From Actinobacteria bacterium 13_2_20CM_68_14 (GTDB lineage Bacteria > Actinomycetota > Thermoleophilia > Gaiellales > Gaiellaceae): 11,545 bases of DNA. The DNA lies in contig MNDB01000012.1 in NCBI GenBank assembly GCA_001914705.1, forward strand, positions 2,011 to 13,555. Reading direction: 5' to 3'. Position 1 is the first letter of the stretch. Each line of letters starts with the position of its first letter. A model generated the notes under the pieces. The model was not told the origin of the DNA and made no database searches. It saw only the letters and a program-made list of their open reading frames with translations. Positions 7,660 through 11,545 of this stretch are shown here, piece by piece. The translations under genes were made by a program, and so were the position numbers.

Positions 7660-8648
7660 TTGACCGCCTCCTCACGTTCGGGCTCGGCGACGTCATCTCG
7701 GCCGCGGCGGACGCCGCGCTTGACCAATCTTGGCGCACCCCGCTCCGGGAACGGTACGTCGATCACGTCGAAGTCCTTCGGCACCACGGTGTCGGGGAAG
7801 ATCGTACGCGCCTCACGTGCAACCTCGGGTCCGAAGTAGCGATTCGAGAGGTGCGTCAACGCCAGGAACGACACCTCGGCATCTCGCGCGATCTCCGCAG
7901 CCTCGAGCGCGGTCGAGTGCGCGGTCTCGCGGGCGCGCTCTCGCTCCTCGTCCAGAAAGGTCGCCTCGTGCACGAGCACTTCGGCCTCGCGTGCCGCCTC
8001 GAGCACGATCGGCGAAGGCGCGGTGTCGCCTGCCAGCACGACCCTCCGCCCGGGACGCGCCGGCCCCAGCACCGCGTCCGGCGTCACCACCCGGCCGTCC
8101 TCCAGCTCGATCGACTCCCCACGCTGGAGCAGGCCTCGCTGAGGCGGGTCGACGCCGAGCGCATCCGCAGCCTCGACGTCGAAACGCCCGGGCCGCGGCT
8201 CCTCGACGAGCGCGTAGCCGACCGCCGAGACGCCGTGCGCGGGCGCGAAGGTGACGAGGTTGTAGCCCGCGCGCTCGAGCACGTCGCCGGCCTCGAGCTC
8301 CTCGAGGCGGACCTTGTACGTCAGCTTCCCGAAGATTCGCTTCAGCGCTGCGAACAGATCGTGCAGTCCCGGCGGGCCGTAAACCGTCAGGTCGATCTCG
8401 CGCCCACGCAGGGCGAAGGTCTTCAGCATGCCGGGCAGGCCGAGATAGTGGTCGGCGTGGTAATGGGTGAGAAAGACCTCGCGCAGTTCGACGAGGCCGA
8501 CGGTCGAGCGGAGCATCTGCCGCTGCGTCCCCTCGGCGCAGTCGAACAACAGCCGCTCGCTGCCGCGACGAATGAGCAGCGCCGAAGGCGCCCGCTTGGC
8601 CGTCGGCACCGACCCGGAGGTGCCGAAGAAGACGAGGTCGAGGTCCAC
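7656..8648 (-). CDS. rnz: Ribonuclease Z (tRNase Z), tRNA 3'-end processing
   Basis: RNase Z cuts the 3' trailer from tRNA precursors in the cytoplasm. The predicted protein is 330 residues with a metallo-beta-lactamase fold. FFGTSGSVPT (7-16) and LLFDCAEGTQRQM (33-45) are typical of RnzA. The zinc motif is THYHADHYLGLPG (His62, His64, Asp66, His67). LAGDT, HEATF, AHSTA and LTHLSNRY carry the later ligands and the family-specific His. FGKLTYKVR lies in the region of the flexible arm that grips tRNA. GTG 8648 was chosen over TTG 8678 because it gives the family N-terminus MDLDLVFFGT and lies 7 nt after a TANNNT box. The charged 30-residue tail is variable in the family. This is the first gene of a four-gene operon. 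Confidence 0.94.
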   Translation of the reverse strand: MDLDLVFFGTSGSVPTAKRAPSALLIRRGSERLLFDCAEGTQRQMLRSTVGLVELREVFLTHYHADHYLGLPGMLKTFALRGREIDLTVYGPPGLHDLFAALKRIFGKLTYKVRLEELEAGDVLERAGYNLVTFAPAHGVSAVGYALVEEPRPGRFDVEAADALGVDPPQRGLLQRGESIELEDGRVVTPDAVLGPARPGRRVVLAGDTAPSPIVLEAAREAEVLVHEATFLDEERERARETAHSTALEAAEIARDAEVSFLALTHLSNRYFGPEVAREARTIFPDTVVPKDFDVIDVPFPERGAPRLVKRGVRRGRDDVAEPEREEAVK

Positions 8649-8671
8649 GCGGGCAAGTGTAGGCTCGCGCG
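8649..8671. promoter_or_regulatory. Overlapping divergent -10 boxes for rnz and the SnoaL-like gene
   Basis: Only 23 nt separate GTG 8648 (minus) from GTG 8672 (plus). The minus strand reads TACACT at 8661-8656, ending 7 nt before rnz. The plus strand reads TAGGCT at 8660-8665, ending 6 nt before the other gene. Both fit TANNNT, and they share the central TA at 8660-8661. There is no room for a Shine-Dalgarno in either direction, so both mRNAs are probably leaderless and the -35 regions lie in the opposite coding sequence. Confidence 0.6.
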
Positions 8672-9142
8672 GTGGCAAACCTTGATGTCCCGCCTGCCGC
8701 GGCCAGCGAGCAGGCGCGTGAGCAGCTGGGCCGGCAGGTGGACGCCCAGGTGTACGACGAGATTCGCGAGCTCTGGAAGCGCCACTCGATCGCGGAGGAG
8801 CACCGCGATCTACCCGGCCTGATCGCGACCCTGACGGAGGACTGCGTCTACGAAATCCCGGAGTCGAAGCAGCGGTGGAATGGCCACGCGGGCGCGACCG
8901 AGTTCTACAACGGCCTGCTGACCGCCTTTCCGGACATCCACTTCGCCCTGATGGAGATCGTGATCGGGCCGCAGGGAGTCTGCGAGGAGGCTCTCGTCAC
9001 GGCCACGCACGCTCGCGACTGGTTGGGTGTCCGAGCGAGCGGGCAGCGGCTCGAGTTCACCGTCGTGATCTTCTTCCCCTGGCACGCCGACAAGCGGCTA
9101 TTCGCAGGCGAGCGCATTCACGTCTCCGGCTTGAGCGTCTAG
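8672..9142 (+). CDS. SnoaL/NTF2-like protein of unknown function
   Basis: The predicted protein is 156 residues. After a 30-residue leader rich in Ala and Gln, it shows the cone-shaped NTF2-like pattern. This comprises LWKRHSIAEEHRDLPGLIATLTEDCVYEIP, GHAGATEFYNGLLTAFPDIHF (the usual SnoaL 'G.....F...L..AFPD' segment), and strands ending in FTVVIFFPWHADKRLFAGERIH. Relatives include polyketide cyclases, limonene-epoxide hydrolases and many ester- or steroid-acting proteins, so the substrate cannot be named. GTG 8672 follows a TANNNT box by 6 nt without a Shine-Dalgarno. The gene converges on the LysM gene and shares its stop codon bases. Confidence 0.82.
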   Translation: MANLDVPPAAASEQAREQLGRQVDAQVYDEIRELWKRHSIAEEHRDLPGLIATLTEDCVYEIPESKQRWNGHAGATEFYNGLLTAFPDIHFALMEIVIGPQGVCEEALVTATHARDWLGVRASGQRLEFTVVIFFPWHADKRLFAGERIHVSGLSV

Positions 9143-9378
9143 GGCAAGACCAGCTTCTGACCAGGCTGCACGACGTCCCCGGCCAGGTCGTTCCGCTCTT
9201 CCAGCCGGTAGATCGCAGCGCGCGGATCTCCGCTGTAGTGCGAGCTCGCGATCGACCAGAGCGTGTCGTACCGCTTGACCGTGTAGATCCGAGGGTGGCC
9301 GGCCCCGTCAGACGAATGCGCCGCGACTGCCCAGAAAACAAGGCCTGCGAGCAGGACGCCTATGAACTTGACGAACAT
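9139..9378 (-). CDS. Small LysM protein, probable SOS-induced cell-division inhibitor (YneA/DivS/Rv2719c-like)
   Basis: The predicted protein is 79 residues. Residues 5-20 (FIGVLLAGLVFWAVAA) form one membrane segment or signal peptide after Lys4. Residues 31-79 are a LysM peptidoglycan-binding domain, with YTVKRYDTLWSIASSHYSGD and the closing VQPGQKLVLP. The same plan, a membrane segment and an outside LysM, is found in YneA of Bacillus, and LysM occurs in Rv2719c of mycobacteria; both are LexA-controlled proteins that act on the cell wall or division. Two perfect LexA boxes cover the promoter and start codon, so SOS induction is strongly suggested. The ATG lies 9 nt after the -10 box, so the mRNA is nearly or fully leaderless. 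The function is inferred from architecture and regulation; lexA itself is not in the window. Confidence 0.85.
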   Translation of the reverse strand: MFVKFIGVLLAGLVFWAVAAHSSDGAGHPRIYTVKRYDTLWSIASSHYSGDPRAAIYRLEERNDLAGDVVQPGQKLVLP

Positions 9379-9385
9379 ATGTTCG
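9372..9385. promoter_or_regulatory. LexA (SOS) box overlapping the LysM start codon
   Basis: CGAACATATGTTCG is a perfect 14-bp palindrome fitting the Gram-positive/actinobacterial SOS consensus CGAAC-N4-GTTCG. The ATG of the LysM gene (9378-9376) lies inside it, and the expected transcription start falls in it too, so LexA bound here would block RNA polymerase. Confidence 0.88.
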
Positions 9386-9387
9386 CC

Positions 9388-9416
9388 ACTCTAGAGCGAA
9401 CACGTGTTCGTGTCAA
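9388..9416 (-). promoter_or_regulatory. Promoter of the LysM gene
   Basis: On the minus strand TTGACA (9416-9411) is followed by a 17-nt spacer and TAGAGT (9393-9388), a consensus -35 and a good TANNNT -10. This is the best promoter in the window. Transcription should start within a few bases of the ATG at 9378. Confidence 0.8.
9397..9410. promoter_or_regulatory. LexA (SOS) box filling the promoter spacer
   Basis: CGAACACGTGTTCG is a second perfect 14-bp palindrome, centred 25 bp from the first. It lies wholly between the -35 and -10 boxes of the LysM promoter. Confidence 0.88.
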
Positions 9417-9418
9417 GT

Positions 9419-9538
9419 CTAACCGCCGCGCAGCACTTTCATCAGCGCATCGAAGATCTCGCGCCGGCGGCGGAGCGCCGCCTTCCGCTCCTCGGCTCTC
9501 AAGGCCTTCTCCCGATCGTCCTCACGCTTTTCGCCCAT
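9419..9538 (-). CDS. Possible small, highly charged ORF (39 codons)
   Basis: ATG 9538 opens a frame starting MGEKREDDREKALRAEER and ending ALMKVLRGG. It is rich in Arg, Lys and Glu, is predicted to be helical throughout, and most of its third codon positions are G or C, as in the neighbouring genes. It ends 2 nt before the -35 box of the LysM promoter. No Shine-Dalgarno or clear promoter precedes it, and it starts 61 nt after the M29 stop. I recognise no family. It may be a real small gene or chance in GC-rich DNA. Confidence 0.35.
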   Translation of the reverse strand: MGEKREDDREKALRAEERKAALRRRREIFDALMKVLRGG

Positions 9539-9563
9539 CGGATCGACAGATGCGGGCGAAGCC

Positions 9564-9609
9564 CGAAACCGGCGGCCGTCAGCGCGAAACCGGCGGCCGT
9601 CAACTCGAA
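9564..9609. repeat. Short tandem repeat, 21-bp period
   Basis: CGAAACCGGCGGCCGTCA occurs exactly at 9564-9581 and 9585-9602, with a decayed third start (CGAAC) at 9606. The second copy ends on the stop codon of the M29 gene at 9600-9602. Just to its left, CGGGC-GAA-GCCCG (9553-9565) forms a 5-bp hairpin with a triloop but no U-tract. Confidence 0.8.
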
Positions 9610-10661
9610 CCGTTCAGAAACTGCCCGTCGCGATAGACGAGCTCGCCGTCCGCATAGACCTCGCTGCCGGAGCGGAGGTCGCAGACCAGATCCCAGTGGA
9701 GCGCCGAGCGGTTGAGGCCGCCCGTCTCCGGATACGCGGTTCGGGTGAACATCGGCACGGCCTCGTTCAGGCCGAACGCGAATTCCCCCACTCGCCGGGC
9801 CCCATCGTCCATCGCAATCATCTCGCGCAGGAACTCCTGGCCGCGGGTCGCCGTGGCCTCGACCACCTCGCCCGCTTCGAAGCGAAGCCTGACGTCATCG
9901 ACCTCGCGCGCGTTGAAGACCCCGGGATACGTGAACCGGATCTCACCTTCGACGCTCGTCTCGAGGGGTCCCGTGAAGACCTCCCCGTCGGGGAAGTTCT
10001 CCTGACCCTTGGAGGGAACCCAGGTCCTGCCCTCGGTGACGAGGCGCAGGTCGGTTCCATCCGCGACGATCCGAAACTCCCGCTTCGTCCCAAGAAAGGC
10101 AGCGAGCCGGTCGATCCGCTCGCCGAACTCCTGCCAGCGCGCGACCGGATCAGGATCGTCGAGGAACGCCGCGCCGAAGACGAAGTCCTCGTACTCGGCG
10201 AGCGACATCGAGGCATCCTGTGCGGCCGCCTCGGTCGGGTACGCGCTGAACACCCAGCGGAGCTCGCCGGCGGCCGCGCGCTCGAGGTAGCGGTTCCGCA
10301 ACGGTTCGGCCGACCGGTCGTACCGTGCCTGCCGCACCGGATCGACATTCGACAGCCGCTTCGTGTTCGCGGGGGCCGCGAGGGCGATCCGGACATCGAC
10401 GCTCTCGATGTCGTCGGCGCGCGCTGGATTGACCCAGGCGAGCTGCTCGTCGTTGCCGTACCTGAGCAGGTTCTCGGTCAGCGGCTCGAGCGCGATTCGT
10501 GGCAGCGGTTGTGCGCCGGCCTCGAGCACTTTGCGGTAGAGCTCTCGCAGCAGCGGCGCGGCGAGCGTCGACGACTCGAGGGTGACGAGATCGCCCTCCC
10601 GAACACCGGCGCAGAAACCGACGAGGACGTCGGCCATCCGTTCGTGACGGCTAGCGAACAC
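9600..10661 (-). CDS. M29-family peptidase lacking one metal-ligand segment (probably altered or inactive)
   Basis: The predicted protein is 353 residues. The M29 fold is clear: YPTEAAAQDASMSLAEYEDF (141-160), Glu227 in DGEVFTGP, Glu293 in VGEFAFGLN, and His322 and Asp324 in LHWDLVCDLR. Compared with the gene beside it, about 17 residues are missing in frame after FTR (305-307). This is the FDEKIGGT-H-ALG segment with the His ligand (His345 in Thermus numbering). Two-metal catalysis is therefore doubtful unless another residue substitutes. The start was set at GTG 10661, overlapping the upstream M29 stop by 11 nt; this gives the same N-terminal length as the plus-strand M29 gene. TTG 10670 and ATG 10637 are alternatives. 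The gene is otherwise undamaged, with no stop or frameshift. Confidence 0.88.
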   Translation of the reverse strand: MFASRHERMADVLVGFCAGVREGDLVTLESSTLAAPLLRELYRKVLEAGAQPLPRIALEPLTENLLRYGNDEQLAWVNPARADDIESVDVRIALAAPANTKRLSNVDPVRQARYDRSAEPLRNRYLERAAAGELRWVFSAYPTEAAAQDASMSLAEYEDFVFGAAFLDDPDPVARWQEFGERIDRLAAFLGTKREFRIVADGTDLRLVTEGRTWVPSKGQENFPDGEVFTGPLETSVEGEIRFTYPGVFNAREVDDVRLRFEAGEVVEATATRGQEFLREMIAMDDGARRVGEFAFGLNEAVPMFTRTAYPETGGLNRSALHWDLVCDLRSGSEVYADGELVYRDGQFLNGSS

Positions 10662-11545
10662 GCGCGGCAAGCTCGGACGGTTGGGGGTCCTGGAGGAACT
10701 GCCCGCTGCGCCAGACGAGTTCTCCGTCTGCGTAGACCTCGCCCTCGCGACGCAAGTCGCAGATCAGGTCGAGATGCAGGGCCGACCGGTTCTGGCCGCC
10801 GAGGGCCTCGAAACCCATCCCGAGCGCCATGTGCATCGTCCCCCCGATCTTCTCGTCGAAGAGGATGTTGCGGGTGAAGCGGTCGATCTCGTAGTTGAGC
10901 CCGAAGGCGATCTCGCCGACGCCGCTTGCACCCTCGTCGAGCTCGAGCAGCGAGCGCAGGTACTCCTCGCCACCCGCAGCCTCCGCCGCGACGACCCGCC
11001 CATTCTCCAGTACCAATCGGGCGTCGTCGATCTCCCGCCCGACGAAGACGGCGGGAAACCCGAAGCGAATCGTCCCGTTAACCCCGGTCTCGATGGGGCT
11101 CGTATACACCTCGCCGTCGGGGACGTTCTGGCGCCCGTACGCAGCGCGCCAGGTGCGACCTTCGACGACGACGGTCAGATCCGTGTCCTCGCCGACGATG
11201 CGCAGCTCGCGCACCGAGCCGAGCTCCTCGGCCCGCGCCTGCAGCCGCTCGCCCACCTGGCGCCAGTGGTCGACGGGGTCGTCGTCGAGCACGTGGCACG
11301 CTCGGAAGACGAAATCCTCGTAGTCCGCGAGCGACATGTCGGCGTCTTGGGCTTGGCCTTCGGTCGGCGAGAGCGTTCCGCACCAGCGGTGTTCGCCCCT
11401 CGCGATTCGGTCACGGCGGCGGATGGCGAACTGCCGCTGCGCGGTAAGCTGGCGCTGCCGGCGGTCGGTGTCCAAGCGGGTGAATGAGCGCGTGTTCGTC
11501 TCCGACCAGATCGTGACCGATGCGTCGATGGCGTCGAGCTCGCGA
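10651..11545 (-). CDS. M29 family aminopeptidase, N-terminus beyond right edge
   Basis: The last 297 codons are in the window. The frame stays open to the right edge and, by alignment with its neighbour, about 85 residues are missing. The visible part starts near ELDAIDASVTIWSETNTRSF, equivalent to DDIESVDVRIALAAPANTKR in the downstream copy. It keeps every metal ligand: DGEVYTSP, VGEIAFGLN, FDEKIGGTMHMALG and LHLDLICDLR. It should be an active cytoplasmic metallo-aminopeptidase. Together with the overlapping downstream copy it forms a tandem pair, probably from duplication, co-transcribed on the minus strand. A TTG at 11475 is in frame but lies within the conserved domain and is not the real start. 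Confidence 0.92.
   Translation of the reverse strand, partial: RELDAIDASVTIWSETNTRSFTRLDTDRRQRQLTAQRQFAIRRRDRIARGEHRWCGTLSPTEGQAQDADMSLADYEDFVFRACHVLDDDPVDHWRQVGERLQARAEELGSVRELRIVGEDTDLTVVVEGRTWRAAYGRQNVPDGEVYTSPIETGVNGTIRFGFPAVFVGREIDDARLVLENGRVVAAEAAGGEEYLRSLLELDEGASGVGEIAFGLNYEIDRFTRNILFDEKIGGTMHMALGMGFEALGGQNRSALHLDLICDLRREGEVYADGELVWRSGQFLQDPQPSELAARVR

Noticed and set aside
9553..9565. Intrinsic terminator after the M29 gene
   Set aside because: The stem is only 5 bp and no U-tract follows on either strand, so it was kept as a note and not called.
9404..9715. Plus-strand 103-codon frame starting in a LexA box
   Set aside because: Its second half is antisense to the M29 gene and it has no ribosome-binding site or promoter. 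Its only attraction is the divergent position to the LysM gene.

Overview
The window reads as chromosomal DNA from a high-GC bacterium, most likely an actinobacterium in the broad sense. The evidence is GC-rich codon third positions, many GTG/TTG starts, CGAAC-N4-GTTCG SOS boxes of the Gram-positive/actinobacterial type, a pyrR-pyrB-pyrC-carA-carB gene order, and several genes whose start codon sits 6-9 nt behind a TANNNT box with no Shine-Dalgarno (leaderless style). A deep-branching class such as Thermoleophilia would fit, but that is an inference I cannot prove here. No rRNA, tRNA, CRISPR array, transposase or phage gene was seen.

Positions 1-5020 (minus strand) hold the de novo pyrimidine operon, read right to left: a PyrR-binding hairpin, a 13-codon leader ORF, pyrR, pyrB, pyrC, a nucleotidyltransferase of the aminoglycoside-adenylyltransferase fold, carA, and the first 154 codons of carB, which runs off the left edge. 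The genes abut or overlap by a few bases, so they are surely one transcript. The leader carries a near-exact match to the known PyrR-binding loop. A pyrimidine-rich arm in front of it can pair with the only good ribosome-binding site, and that site serves the leader ORF, whose stop overlaps the pyrR start. This suggests PyrR-dependent translational repression transmitted by translational coupling. The nucleotidyltransferase between pyrC and carA has no evident role in pyrimidine synthesis and looks C-terminally short.

Positions 5139-6661: a plus-strand M29 aminopeptidase gene, apparently leaderless, runs divergently from the pyr operon. It converges on a small DUF1059-type gene. Between them lie four copies of an 11-bp odd palindrome (GGGACWGTCCC) whose outer copies lie at the stop codons of both genes.

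Positions 6482-8672: a minus-strand operon of rnz (tRNase Z), a DUF2007-like small protein, a SAM-dependent methyltransferase and the DUF1059 protein. It starts from a compact bidirectional promoter, only 23 nt between start codons, shared with a plus-strand SnoaL/NTF2-like gene.

Positions 9139-9416: a small membrane-anchored or secreted LysM protein on the minus strand, driven by a promoter carrying two perfect LexA boxes. One box fills the -35/-10 spacer and the other spans the start codon. It resembles the SOS-induced division inhibitors YneA, DivS and Rv2719c.

Positions 9419-11545: a possible 39-codon ORF, a short tandem repeat, and two tandem overlapping M29 peptidase genes on the minus strand. 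The downstream one lacks about 17 residues that include a metal-ligand histidine. The upstream one keeps all the ligands and runs off the right edge.
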